Assembly (NCBI RefSeq): GCF_023898865.1
Contig: NZ_JAGSOV010000003.1
Location: forward strand, 1-64,000
Source: Pseudonocardia humida
Lineage (GTDB): Bacteria; Actinomycetota; Actinomycetes; Mycobacteriales; Pseudonocardiaceae
Length of the DNA stretch: 64,000 nucleotides
Direction: 5' to 3'
The position numbers and the translations under genes are program-made. The notes beneath the pieces were generated by a model that was not told the DNA's origin, did not search any database, and saw only the letters and a program-made list of their open reading frames with translations. Of this stretch, positions 8,327 to 16,955 are shown one piece after another. Each line of letters opens with the position of its first letter. Position 1 is the first letter of the stretch.

Positions 8327-9199
8327 GTGGACGATCCGCGCTACACGCTGATCCAGATCTCCGACCCGCACATCGAGGACCCCGGCACCCGGCAGCGCTA
8401 CGGCACCGACACCGCCGAGGCGCTCGAGCTCGCGCTGCGCCGCCTCGAGGAGAGCACCGTGCGGCCCGACGCGGTGCTGTTCACCGGCGACCTCACCGAG
8501 GACGGCACCCCCGCCCAGTACCGCCGGTTCCGCTCGGTGGTGGAGCCGGTGGCGGCGCGGCTCGCCGTCCCGTTCGCGTACGCGATGGGCAACCACGACG
8601 ACCGCGCCGCGATGCGCGGGGTGCTGCTGGGCGACGGCTCCGGCTCCACCGACCCGGTGTTCCAGGTGGTGCGGGTGCACGGCCTGCGGATCGTCGTGCT
8701 CGACAGCTCGGTGCCGGGTCGGGCCTACGGCGAGCTGTCACCCGACCAGCTCGACCGCCTGCGCGCCGAGCTGGCCGAGCCCGCCCCCGACGGCACCGTC
8801 GTGGTGCTGCACCACCCGCCGCTGCCCGCGGTGCTGCCGGTGGCCGCGGCGATCCCGCTGCGCGACCGGGCTGGGCTGGGCGCGGTGCTCGCCGGCAGCG
8901 ACGCGCGGATCGTGCTGGCCGGGCACACCCACATGACCAGCGCGGGCGCGCTGGCGGGCGTCCCGGTCTGGACGCCGGGCGCGCTGGCCAGCACCGCCGA
9001 CGCGCTGCCCCCGGCGGGCGTCGGGTCGCGGCTGGTGGCCGCGCCGACCGTGGCGCGCATCGACCTGTTCGCCGACTCGGTGATCGCCACGGCGGTGCCG
9101 CTGGACCGCGGCCTGATCGCCGACTTCGACGGGGAGGCCACGGCGCGGACGGTGGCCCGGTTGCGCGCCGAGCTGCCGGCCGAGCCGGTGGGCGGGTGA
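8327..9199 (+). CDS. Calcineurin-like phosphodiesterase, CpdA type
   Basis: A 290-residue metallophosphoesterase. The GTG at 8327 (VDDPRYTLIQ) begins directly before the first metal motif. All five metallophosphatase blocks are visible: SDPHIED (DxH), FTGDLTED (GD), MGNHDD (GNHD), LHHPPLP (H) and AGHTHM (GHxH). This order and spacing fit class III cyclic-nucleotide phosphodiesterases such as CpdA and mycobacterial Rv0805. It probably hydrolyses 3',5'-cyclic nucleotides or another phosphodiester with a dimetal centre in the cytosol; the true substrate cannot be read from sequence. It is convergent with the lipid fusion gene, 21 bp away. Confidence 0.9.
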   Translation: MDDPRYTLIQISDPHIEDPGTRQRYGTDTAEALELALRRLEESTVRPDAVLFTGDLTEDGTPAQYRRFRSVVEPVAARLAVPFAYAMGNHDDRAAMRGVLLGDGSGSTDPVFQVVRVHGLRIVVLDSSVPGRAYGELSPDQLDRLRAELAEPAPDGTVVVLHHPPLPAVLPVAAAIPLRDRAGLGAVLAGSDARIVLAGHTHMTSAGALAGVPVWTPGALASTADALPPAGVGSRLVAAPTVARIDLFADSVIATAVPLDRGLIADFDGEATARTVARLRAELPAEPVGG

Positions 9200-9220
9200 T
9201 CGGGGCCGGTCGGTCCCCGC

Positions 9221-12142
9221 TCAGCCCGCCGTCGCGGCCAGGTCCGCCAGGGCCGAGCGCAGCGCGGAGGTCAGCACCGCCGGTCGGGTGACCGCGGCCG
9301 GGTCGAGGGTGATGCCCACGCAGCACGTGCCGTCGTGCGGGACCAGCCCGACCGACGCCGCGGCCCCGGCCGGCGGGCCGAACGGGAACACCCGGGTGAT
9401 CCGCGGACCGGCCAGGTGCACCGCGTGCCCGACGCCGGGCAGCACGCCCACCCGCACGTCCACCCCGCCGCCGACCCAGCCGGTCGCACCCGGGCGCAGC
9501 GCGTCCGGGAGCGCGCCGACGACCTGGCCGACCACCGGCGACAGCGCGTCGGTCGCCGTGCGGGCGCCGGCCTCCAGCACGAACTCGCGGACCGCGCGCA
9601 CCCGCTCGGTCGGGCTCGCCGGGGCCAGCGAGGCGCGCAGGGTGGCCGCGGTGAGCCGGTCGGCGCCGGGCGGGTCGTCCGGGGTGCGCAGGCTGATCGG
9701 GACCCCGACCGCCAGCTCGCCCGGCTCGGCGCCCAGCTCCAGGTGGTAGCGGCGGAACGCCTCGACGACCGCGGCGACCAGGCCGTCGTTGACCGATCCG
9801 CCGGCCGCGGCGGCGCCGGCGCGCAGGGGGTCGAGCGGGACGTCGAGCAGCTCCAGGTGCCAGCGGCCGCCGCGCTCGGCGAGCAGCGGCGCCCCGCCGG
9901 TGGCGCGGTCGGCCGACGCCCGCCACGTGCGGGCCGCGTTGACCGCGTCGCCGGCCAGCCCCCACGGCCGGGCCAGCGCCCCGGCCAGCCGCCCACCCCG
10001 GCGCAGCGCCTCCGCGGGCAGCCCGCGGGCGCGCCGGCCTGCCTGCTCGGCCAGCACCTCCACCGGGGTGGGCACCCGGCCCGGGGCGGGCACCGGCGGC
10101 TCGGGGCGGTCGGGGTCGTGGGCGGGCGTGCGGCTGTGCAGCCGACCGAGCAGCCGCACCGCGCCCAGGCCGTCGGTCACCCCGTGGTGGGTCACCACCA
10201 CGTACGCCGCGCGTCCCTCGGACAGCCCTTCGACCAGCATCGCGCGCCACAGCGGCCGGTCGCGGTCGAGCGGGGCGGCGGCGAACTCGGCGACCGCGTC
10301 CAGCAGCGCGCGCATCGTGGGCCGCTCCAGCCGGACGCGGCCCAGGTGCCGGTCGATGTCGATCCGGTCGACCGTCACCCAGGACGGCGCCCCGAGGCCG
10401 AGCGCGGGCTCGACCGCCCGCTGGCGCATCCGCGGCACCATGCGCGACGCCCACTCGTGCGCGTCGCGCAGCCTCTCCCAGTCGGGCGCGGAGTCGAGCA
10501 GCTCCAGCACCGTCACGTTGGCCCGCAGCCGCGGGTCGGCGGCCTCGGCGCGCCAGGCCGCGGCCTCCAGCGCGTTCATCTCCGGCGCGGAGCCCCACTC
10601 CAGCGGGGCGGCGATCGGGCCGGTGGGCCCGGTGGTGACCCGCACCGGTCGGCCCGGCGTCGGCCCGTCCCAGGTGGCCAGGGCGTCGAGGTAGCGGTTG
10701 CGGACGTCGTCGACGCGCTTGTCGAGCTCCTCGACCGTCCAGCCGTCGGTGGGCACCGGGGGCAGCACCGTGATCTGGATGGTGCCCTCGCGCAGCGTCG
10801 AGGCGCCCTTCCACATCAGCTCGCCCGCGTTGCGGATGACGATCGGCACGATCGGCACGCCGGCCTGCATCGCCACGTGGAAGGCGCCCTTCTTGAACGG
10901 CCCCAGCGCGGGCGTCGCCGAGCGGGTGCCCTCCGGGGCGACCACGAGCGAGACCCCTTCGCGCAGCCGCTGCACGGCCGGTTCCAGCGCGGCGCGGGCC
11001 GAGGTCGTGTCGGAGCGGTCGACGAAGGCCACGTCGGCCAGCCGGAACGCCAGCCCGAAGCCGGGGATGCGGGCGGCCTCCTTCTTGGCCACCGCGCTGA
11101 ACCCCGAACGCAGGAGCTTGGCCAGGATCAGCACGTCGAGCTGGCTCTGGTGGTTGAACAGGAAGACCGCGGGCCGGGTGGCTAGGTGCTCGGCGCCGCG
11201 CACGTCGAGGGTGATCCCGCCCAGCGCGGTGCCCAGCTCGCCGCCGAGGGTGAGGCCGAGGTCGACGGCGTCGCGGCGGGTGCCGGTGCCGATGAGGGCG
11301 TTGACCGCGCCCAGTGCGAGCCCGGTGCCGAACCCGCCGAGCGTGCCGCCCACGGCCCCCGCGGTGCGCGCCAGCTCGCGCACCCCGGGCCGGCCGCGGG
11401 AGCGGAACCGGGCGCTCGGCCAGTCCTTCTCGGCGGCCGCGGCGGCCAGCCCCGGCTCCGGGTTGAGCGCCCTGGCCCGCCCGACGGTGGCCAGGAACGG
11501 CACGTCCTCGGTGCCGTTGGAGTAGGCGTAGCTGTTGATCAGATCGAGGTCGTGCGCGGCGCCGAACGCGCGCACCGCGGCCGCCTTGCCCGCCCGCCAC
11601 AGCGGCGGCCCGCCGGGCCGACCGGTGCACAGCCCGTCCTCGACCTCGACCGGGGTGACCAGCACGTGGCCGACGCCGAGCGCGGCGGCGGCCGGGGCGA
11701 CCTGGAACCGGGTGGCCGAGGAGGCCAGCACGATGGTGTGCCCGGCGCGGCGGTGGGCCTGCACGAGCCGCCAGGCCTCCGGGTACAGCGCGCCGGCGAC
11801 GCCCTGGCGCCAGAGCCGCTCGCCCAGCTCGACCAGCTCGTCCTCGCTGCGCCCGGCCCAGGCCCGCATGCCGAGCACGAAGAAGCTCTCGAAGTCCTCC
11901 TCGGTGGTGACCCCGCGCATCCCCAGCAGCAGCATCCGCCCGGCGTCGAGCGGGGTGACGTGCCCGGAGCGCAGGTGGTGGCGGGCGAAGGCGCCCAGCG
12001 AGTAGCCGTCGATGAGGGTGCCGTCGAAGTCGAAGAACGCGCCGATCCGCGGGCCCTGCGGGCCCGCGGCGACGTCGGCGATCAGGTCGTCCTCGGTCCA
12101 GGTGCGGTTCGGGTCGGGGTGGCCGGGCTCAGGGTGCGACAC
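9221..12142 (-). CDS. HAD-IB / PlsC / WS-DGAT triple-domain fusion
   Basis: A 973-residue fusion expected to work in phospholipid and triacylglycerol synthesis at the membrane. Residues about 30-235 are a HAD-IB hydrolase (FFDFDGTLIDG, Asp 38/40). Residues about 300-500 are a 1-acylglycerol-3-phosphate acyltransferase (NHQSQLD near 328, then VVAPEGTRS). Residues about 530-973 are a wax-ester synthase/diacylglycerol acyltransferase with the catalytic HHGVTDG (HHxxxDG, near 650). In Mycobacterium tuberculosis the HAD-PlsC protein (Rv2483c) and a WS/DGAT (Rv2484c) are separate neighbours; here they are one chain. The GTG start (VSHPEPG) overlaps the end of plsB by 14 bp, indicating translational coupling. 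I see no internal stop or frameshift. Confidence 0.9.
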   Translation of the reverse strand: MSHPEPGHPDPNRTWTEDDLIADVAAGPQGPRIGAFFDFDGTLIDGYSLGAFARHHLRSGHVTPLDAGRMLLLGMRGVTTEEDFESFFVLGMRAWAGRSEDELVELGERLWRQGVAGALYPEAWRLVQAHRRAGHTIVLASSATRFQVAPAAAALGVGHVLVTPVEVEDGLCTGRPGGPPLWRAGKAAAVRAFGAAHDLDLINSYAYSNGTEDVPFLATVGRARALNPEPGLAAAAAEKDWPSARFRSRGRPGVRELARTAGAVGGTLGGFGTGLALGAVNALIGTGTRRDAVDLGLTLGGELGTALGGITLDVRGAEHLATRPAVFLFNHQSQLDVLILAKLLRSGFSAVAKKEAARIPGFGLAFRLADVAFVDRSDTTSARAALEPAVQRLREGVSLVVAPEGTRSATPALGPFKKGAFHVAMQAGVPIVPIVIRNAGELMWKGASTLREGTIQITVLPPVPTDGWTVEELDKRVDDVRNRYLDALATWDGPTPGRPVRVTTGPTGPIAAPLEWGSAPEMNALEAAAWRAEAADPRLRANVTVLELLDSAPDWERLRDAHEWASRMVPRMRQRAVEPALGLGAPSWVTVDRIDIDRHLGRVRLERPTMRALLDAVAEFAAAPLDRDRPLWRAMLVEGLSEGRAAYVVVTHHGVTDGLGAVRLLGRLHSRTPAHDPDRPEPPVPAPGRVPTPVEVLAEQAGRRARGLPAEALRRGGRLAGALARPWGLAGDAVNAARTWRASADRATGGAPLLAERGGRWHLELLDVPLDPLRAGAAAAGGSVNDGLVAAVVEAFRRYHLELGAEPGELAVGVPISLRTPDDPPGADRLTAATLRASLAPASPTERVRAVREFVLEAGARTATDALSPVVGQVVGALPDALRPGATGWVGGGVDVRVGVLPGVGHAVHLAGPRITRVFPFGPPAGAAASVGLVPHDGTCCVGITLDPAAVTRPAVLTSALRSALADLAATAG

Positions 12143-14414
12143 CGGTGGCCTCCCGCCGCAGCCGCGCGTCGATCTCGTCGATGCGCACCACCCTGGCCAC
12201 CATGTCGCGCATCCGCGCGGCGAACCCCCGCCGCGACCGGGCCAGCTCCTCGCGGCCCGGGTCGACGAGGTCGAGGTTGGCGGCCAGCTTGAGCGCGGTG
12301 GTGAACAGCTCCCGCGACAGCGACTCGGACCCGTGCAGCACGCCCTGCAGCAGCATCTGCTGCCCGTACCCGGCGCACTCGTCGAGGAACTCCTTCTCCA
12401 CGACCGGGGTGCGCGGGTCGCGGGCCGCCAGCCGCTCGGCCACCACCAGCTGCGAGTCGAGGAACGAGCGCAGCACCCGGTGGGCGATGAGGAACTCGGC
12501 GCCGGCCAGCGCGGCCGACCCGTCGGGGGCGTCCCAGCCCGCGCCCAGCCGCTCCAGCTCGGCCTCGACCTGGGCCTCGTGGGTGCGCCGGTCGGGGAAG
12601 AAGAACTCGAACTTGAGCAGGTCGCGCAGCGCGGCCACGGCGTCGCGGCGCTGACCCGGCTCGCTGAGCAGCGCAAGTTCGGCGAGCGCGCGGTCGACGA
12701 AGTGGTGGATCGCGCTGTTGCGGTAGAACGCGGCGACGAGGTGCTGGCCGCGGTCGATCGCGTAGACCGGCTCCCCGCCCCCGGAGTAGATCGACACCAC
12801 CTTCGACGCGGCCAGCGCGTGCAGCACCCGGCGCAGCCCGGCCGGGGTGCGCACGGCCTCGGTCGACGGCCCGCTCTCGACGGCGCCCCGCGACTCCACG
12901 TACGCCCGCACCGGTTCGAGCACGCGCTGCACCTGCCCCAGCGTCAGCGCCCGGTCGCGCACGCCCAGCAGCGCCAGCGTGACCAGGGCGGTGGCCACGA
13001 CCGGGGTGACCTGGTTGATGCCCACGGCGACCTCGAACACCGCTTTCTGCAGCGCCAGCCGGCGCGAGCCCGGGTCGTCCGGGTCGACGCCCTCCAGCGC
13101 CCGGCGCAGCGAGACGGGTTCGGCGAACCGGACGTAGGCGGCGCCGATCGGCTCCAGCTGCGCCTTGGCGTAGCGGGCCAGCCAGCCCAGCCCCTCCCCC
13201 TTCTTCGGGGCGCCGAGCTGCTCGGCGGCCATCGCCGAGACCTCGCGCAGCTGGTCGTGGGTGATCGAGACCGGGACCAGGTGGACGTCGTCGACGCGGC
13301 CCCGCTCGACCGCCTCGGCCACCCCGGCCAGCAGCCCGTGGCGCGGGGCGCGCAGCTTGCCGGTGCGCGAGCGGCCACCCTCCATGTACCACTCCAGGTT
13401 GAACCGCTTGGCCAGCAGGTAGCCGAAGTACTCGCGCACGGCCAGCTTGTAGACCTCGTCGTCGCCGAAGCTGCGCCGGATGAACACGATCCCGGCCCGC
13501 TTGGCCAGCGGGCCGATCGGCCAGAACCGCAGGTTCTCCCCGCCGAGCACGTGGTTGCGGGGGAAGTCGTGCTCGGCGAGCACGTCGGCCAGCAGGAACG
13601 GGTCGGTGTAGGAGCGGTGGCTGGGCAGGAACACCAGCGGGTGGGTGCGGTTGAGCTCGCGCAGCTTCTCCAGCCCGGCCGCGTCGACGTGCACGTCCCA
13701 CGCCCTGGCGTGCAGGGGCCGCAGCACCCCGCTGAGCAGGTCGACCGCCACCGGGCTCAGCGAGGCGACCAGCCCGTGCAGGTCGTGCACCGCGCGCTCG
13801 CGGACCTCGGCCTCGGGCAGCTCCAGCCGGGCGGCCAGCTCGACGACCCCGTCGCGGAACTGCGGGCTGGCCTCGACCGCCTCCACGATGTGCGTGGGGA
13901 CCTTGTAGCGGTCGCCGAGCAGCGCGCGCTCCGCGCGCTGCAGGGCCAGCTCGGCCTGGTGGGCGACGAACGCGGCCAGCTCGGCCGGGCTGGGGGGCTG
14001 CTCCCGGCCGGTGCGCTCGGCGAACCGGGCGCGCAGGTCGCCCAGGGTCGCGGTCTCGGCGACGGCGACGGCGGCCCGGTCGGGCTCGCGGCGGGCGATG
14101 CGGCCCTGCAGGTGCGGGGCGGGGCGGCGGGGGTTGCCCAGCGAGACGACGTCCGCCCAGCGCACCCGGCGGCGGCCGTCGCGCTCGCGGGGGCGCCAGA
14201 GCACCCGCACCGGGGCGACGACCGTGGCGTCGTCGGCGTCGGTCAGCGTGCCGACCAGCGCATCGACGCGCAACGGCAGCACGACGTCGGGGCTCAGGCC
14301 GCTCTCGCGCATCCACTCCTGGACCAGGCGGCGCTCGACGGCCGTCGCGGTGTCGGCGAGCACGACCACCGGCGCCTGCGCCCGCTCGTCCGGCCCTGGC
14401 TGCTGCAACCCCAT
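12129..14414 (-). CDS. plsB: Glycerol-3-phosphate acyltransferase
   Basis: A 761-residue membrane-associated enzyme that acylates position 1 of glycerol 3-phosphate, the first step of phospholipid and triacylglycerol synthesis. Conserved acyltransferase blocks are present: LPSHRSYTDPFLLADVL (HxxxxD), the region around GIVFIRRSF, the YMEGGRSRTGKL block for glycerol-phosphate binding, and VPVSITHD. The start is the ATG at 14414 (MGLQQPGP), preceded by GAGAGGA at good spacing; an ATG 57 bp further upstream lacks this. Its 3' end overlaps the HAD-PlsC-DGAT fusion, so the first, second and last acylation steps are co-expressed. Gene order matches the mycobacterial plsB2-plsC locus. Confidence 0.93.
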   Translation of the reverse strand: MGLQQPGPDERAQAPVVVLADTATAVERRLVQEWMRESGLSPDVVLPLRVDALVGTLTDADDATVVAPVRVLWRPRERDGRRRVRWADVVSLGNPRRPAPHLQGRIARREPDRAAVAVAETATLGDLRARFAERTGREQPPSPAELAAFVAHQAELALQRAERALLGDRYKVPTHIVEAVEASPQFRDGVVELAARLELPEAEVRERAVHDLHGLVASLSPVAVDLLSGVLRPLHARAWDVHVDAAGLEKLRELNRTHPLVFLPSHRSYTDPFLLADVLAEHDFPRNHVLGGENLRFWPIGPLAKRAGIVFIRRSFGDDEVYKLAVREYFGYLLAKRFNLEWYMEGGRSRTGKLRAPRHGLLAGVAEAVERGRVDDVHLVPVSITHDQLREVSAMAAEQLGAPKKGEGLGWLARYAKAQLEPIGAAYVRFAEPVSLRRALEGVDPDDPGSRRLALQKAVFEVAVGINQVTPVVATALVTLALLGVRDRALTLGQVQRVLEPVRAYVESRGAVESGPSTEAVRTPAGLRRVLHALAASKVVSIYSGGGEPVYAIDRGQHLVAAFYRNSAIHHFVDRALAELALLSEPGQRRDAVAALRDLLKFEFFFPDRRTHEAQVEAELERLGAGWDAPDGSAALAGAEFLIAHRVLRSFLDSQLVVAERLAARDPRTPVVEKEFLDECAGYGQQMLLQGVLHGSESLSRELFTTALKLAANLDLVDPGREELARSRRGFAARMRDMVARVVRIDEIDARLRREATGVAP

Positions 14415-14473
14415 CGGTGTCCTCTCGTCCCCCGGCCCCGACCGCAGGCCCGGTCCACCATCCTGGCCCATCG

Positions 14474-14489
14474 GGTGACCCGGGTCACC
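14474..14489. promoter_or_regulatory. Perfect 16-bp palindrome upstream of plsB
   Basis: GGTGACCCGGGTCACC is a perfect palindrome 60 bp upstream of plsB, in the divergent promoter region shared with the glycosyltransferase. It is a candidate operator; no regulator can be assigned. Confidence 0.4.
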
Positions 14490-14523
14490 TGGCGCGGCAC
14501 GGGCGCGGTCCGGGACCGCGCTC

Positions 14524-14533
14524 GGTGATCACC
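14524..14533. promoter_or_regulatory. GGTGATCACC palindrome, possible second half of operator
   Basis: A perfect 10-bp palindrome sharing the GGTGA/TCACC arms of the 16-bp palindrome 35 bp away, in the same divergent plsB/glycosyltransferase promoter. Short palindromes arise by chance in GC-rich DNA, so support is modest. Confidence 0.3.
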
Positions 14534-14588
14534 CGGTCGTGGGTAGTGTCGATGGCCCTCCCTCGTCGACCCTTCCACCGGAGCGCCC

Positions 14589-15704
14589 GTGAAGATCACC
14601 CACCTGGTCCCGTCCCTGCACCCCGGCGGTCCCGAGATCGGGTTGGTCGACCTGGCCACGGCGGCCCCGCGGGCCGGGCTGGACATCTCGGTGGTCGCGC
14701 TGGCCTCGACGTCGGACACGGCCCAGGTCAGCGCCCTGCGCAGGCTGGGGGTGCCGGTCGTCGAGCTGGGGCTGGCCCCGCTCGACCCGCGGGCGGTCTC
14801 GCGCACCGCCAGGGCGCTGCGCGAGCACGGCGCCGAGCTCGTGCACAGCCACCTGGGCCACGCCGACGTGGTGGCCGCGGCGGCGGCCATGCGCAACCGC
14901 ATCCCGGCGGTGTCCACGCTGCACAACGTCAAGAACGATCTGGCCGACGGCGGCGACCGGTTGCGCCGCACGGCCCGCATCGTGGCCCGCCGGCGCTTCG
15001 TCCGGCGCACGATCGCCATCTCCCGGGTCCAGCAGGACTGGTACCGCGGGCTCAACGCCGCGGTCGACACGGTGCTCGTACCCGACGGCGTCGTCGACCC
15101 CGGCCCCGGCGACCTGGCCGAGCGCAACCGGCGCCGCGAGGCCCTCGGCGTCGACGACCGGGAGGTGCTGGCGGTCTGCACCGTCCCGATGCGCCGCGGC
15201 GAGGGCCTCGAACTGCTGCTCGACGCCTGCGAGGCGCTGCCCGACCAGCTGCCGCTGGTGGTCGCGCTGTGCGGCGACGGGCCGATGCGCCCGTACCTGG
15301 AGTCGAGGGTGGACGACACCGAGGAGCTCGACGGCCGGGTCCGGTTCGTGCACCGCCACACCGACCACGCCAGCCTGCTCAACGCCGCCGACCTGGTCGT
15401 CTACCCGGCCGAGTACGGCGCGGCGCCGACGGTGCTGCTGCGCGCGATGGCCGCCGGGCTGCCGGTGGTGTCCACGCAGGTGGGCGGCATCCCGGAGATC
15501 GTCACCCCGACCACCGGCGTGCTCGTCCCGCAGGACGCCGGCCGGCTGGCCGACGCCCTGGTCGCCCTCACCGAGGACGGCGAGCGGCGCGGCCGGCTCG
15601 GCGCAGCCGCCCGCGCCCGGTTCCTGGCCGAGCACGAGGCCGTCGGCTGGGCCAAGCGGCTGGCCGAGGTCTACGCCTCGGTCCTCGACCCCACCCCCAC
15701 CTGA
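14589..15704 (+). CDS. GT4-family glycosyltransferase
   Basis: A 371-residue GT-B fold glycosyltransferase starting at GTG 14589 (KITHLVPSLHPGGPEIGLVDLA). The N-terminal acceptor domain has HSHLGHADV and STLHNVKND. The C-terminal nucleotide-sugar domain has VLAVCTVPMRRGEGLELLLDA, VALCGDGPM and LPVVSTQVGGIPEIV. The usual EGxPxxLLEAMA signature reads AAPTVLLRAMA, so the second Glu of the EX7E pair appears replaced by Arg (about residue 285), which may alter donor-phosphate contacts. The acceptor is unknown. It is divergent from plsB, so a role in a glycolipid is possible but only by position. A nested palindrome follows the stop immediately. Confidence 0.88.
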   Translation: MKITHLVPSLHPGGPEIGLVDLATAAPRAGLDISVVALASTSDTAQVSALRRLGVPVVELGLAPLDPRAVSRTARALREHGAELVHSHLGHADVVAAAAAMRNRIPAVSTLHNVKNDLADGGDRLRRTARIVARRRFVRRTIAISRVQQDWYRGLNAAVDTVLVPDGVVDPGPGDLAERNRRREALGVDDREVLAVCTVPMRRGEGLELLLDACEALPDQLPLVVALCGDGPMRPYLESRVDDTEELDGRVRFVHRHTDHASLLNAADLVVYPAEYGAAPTVLLRAMAAGLPVVSTQVGGIPEIVTPTTGVLVPQDAGRLADALVALTEDGERRGRLGAAARARFLAEHEAVGWAKRLAEVYASVLDPTPT

Positions 15705-15769
15705 CCGTCGAGAACGAAGTCGCCGTCGTTTTGGACCGGTCCAAACGACAACAGCTTCGTTCTCGACGG
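15705..15769. terminator. Nested 65-nt palindrome (bidirectional terminator or repeat element)
   Basis: Outer arms CCGTCGAGAACGAAG (15705-15719) and CTTCGTTCTCGACGG (15755-15769) are perfect 15-bp complements. Inside them GTCGTTTTGGACC (15725-15737) pairs with GGTCCAAACGAC (15738-15749) with one bulged T. It directly follows the glycosyltransferase stop and lies 7 bp from the end of the convergent EF-Tu gene. It can terminate both. The AT-richer composition, symmetry and near zero-loop core also fit a small repetitive palindromic element. Confidence 0.7.
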
Positions 15770-15776
15770 GGGTGGG

Positions 15777-16955
15777 TCAGGGCAGGAGGTCGTGGACCGT
15801 GCCTTCGGCGACGGTCCGGCCGCCTTCGCGGACGGCGAAGCCGAGACCGACCTCCAGCGGCTCCGGGGCGCCCAGGCGCACGGTGGCCGCGACGGTCGTG
15901 CCCGGCTCGACCGCCTCGACCTCACCGAGGTCGAGCACCCCGACCACGTCGGCCGTGCGCAGGTGGAACTGCGGGCGGTAGCCCGAGCGAACGGGCGTGT
16001 GCCGCCCGCCCTCGGCCGCGCCCAGCAGCCGCAGCTCACCGCGGAAGGCGCCGTGCAGCCCGATCGAGCCCGCCGCCGCGACCACCTGTCCGCGGGCGAC
16101 CTGCTCGCGGCGCACCCCGCGCAGCAGCAGCGCCGCGTTGTCCCCGGCCTCGCCGCGCTCCATCGTGCGGCCGAAGGTCTCGATGCCGGTCACCACGGCC
16201 GACACTCCCCGCCCCAGGCCCAGCGCGTCGACGGTATCGCCGACGGCGACCACGCCCCGCTCGATCGCTCCGGTGAGCACCGTGCCCCGACCGGTGATCG
16301 TCAGCACGTTCTCCACCGGCATGAGGAACGGCGAGTCCAGGTCGCGGTGCGGCACGGGGACGTGCTCCTCGACCGCGTCGAGCAGCGCCACGACCGACGC
16401 CGTCCAGCGCGGCTCGCCGGCCAGCGCGCCGAGCGCCGACACCGCCACCACCGGGGTGGCCGCCCCGTCGAAGCCGTGCCGGTCGAGCAGCTCGCGGATC
16501 TCCAGCTCGACCAGCTCCAGCAGCTCGGGGTCACCGGCGTCGGCCTTGTTCAGCGCCACCGCCAGGTGCCCGACGCCGAGCCTGCGGGCCAGCAGCACGT
16601 GCTCGCGGGTCTGCGGCATCACGCCGTCGGTCGCCGAGACGACCAGGATCGCGCCGTCGACCTGGGCCGCGCCGGTGATCATGTTCTTCACGTAGTCGGC
16701 GTGGCCGGGCATGTCGACGTGCGCGTAGTGGCGCGTCGCCGTCTCGTACTCGACGTGCGCGACGTCGATCGTGATGCCGCGCCGGGCCTCCTCCGGGGTC
16801 CGGTCGATCCGCTCGAACGGCACGTAGCGGCCGCCGACGCGGTCGGCGAGGACCTTGGTGATGGCGGCGGTCAGGGTGGTCTTGCCGTGGTCGACGTGGC
16901 CCATCGTGCCGATGTTGAGGTGCGGCTTGGTGCGCAGGTAGGGCTGCTTGGCCAT
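15777..16955 (-). CDS. Divergent elongation factor Tu paralogue
   Basis: A 392-residue translational GTPase. GTP-binding motifs are intact: GHVDHGKTT (about 19-27), [15 protein letters not shown] (switch I), VDMPGHADY (switch II region) and NKAD (about 135). Domain 2 has [23 protein letters not shown]; domain 3 is complete. Against canonical EF-Tu it differs in invariant places: EEARRGITI instead of ERx[14 protein letters not shown] instead of VDCPGHADY, MPVEN instead of MPVED. Its neighbours are not fusA, rpsG or rpsJ, so it is not the str-operon copy. It resembles the third, divergent tuf gene of some streptomycetes; roles in stress or elfamycin tolerance are inference. Confidence 0.88.
   Translation of the reverse strand: MAKQPYLRTKPHLNIGTMGHVDHGKTTLTAAITKVLADRVGGRYVPFERIDRTPEEARRGITIDVAHVEYETATRHYAHVDMPGHADYVKNMITGAAQVDGAILVVSATDGVMPQTREHVLLARRLGVGHLAVALNKADAGDPELLELVELEIRELLDRHGFDGAATPVVAVSALGALAGEPRWTASVVALLDAVEEHVPVPHRDLDSPFLMPVENVLTITGRGTVLTGAIERGVVAVGDTVDALGLGRGVSAVVTGIETFGRTMERGEAGDNAALLLRGVRREQVARGQVVAAAGSIGLHGAFRGELRLLGAAEGGRHTPVRSGYRPQFHLRTADVVGVLDLGEVEAVEPGTTVAATVRLGAPEPLEVGLGFAVREGGRTVAEGTVHDLLP

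Noticed and set aside
12143..12676. Extension of the HAD-PlsC-DGAT frame upstream to 12676
   Set aside because: This part is an out-of-frame reading of the plsB coding region; the GTG at 12142 begins the recognisable HAD protein.
14417..16276. Long rightward open frames over the GT4 and EF-Tu genes
   Set aside because: Translations are Arg/Pro/Gly/Ala-rich with no domain; typical antisense or off-frame openness of very GC-rich DNA.
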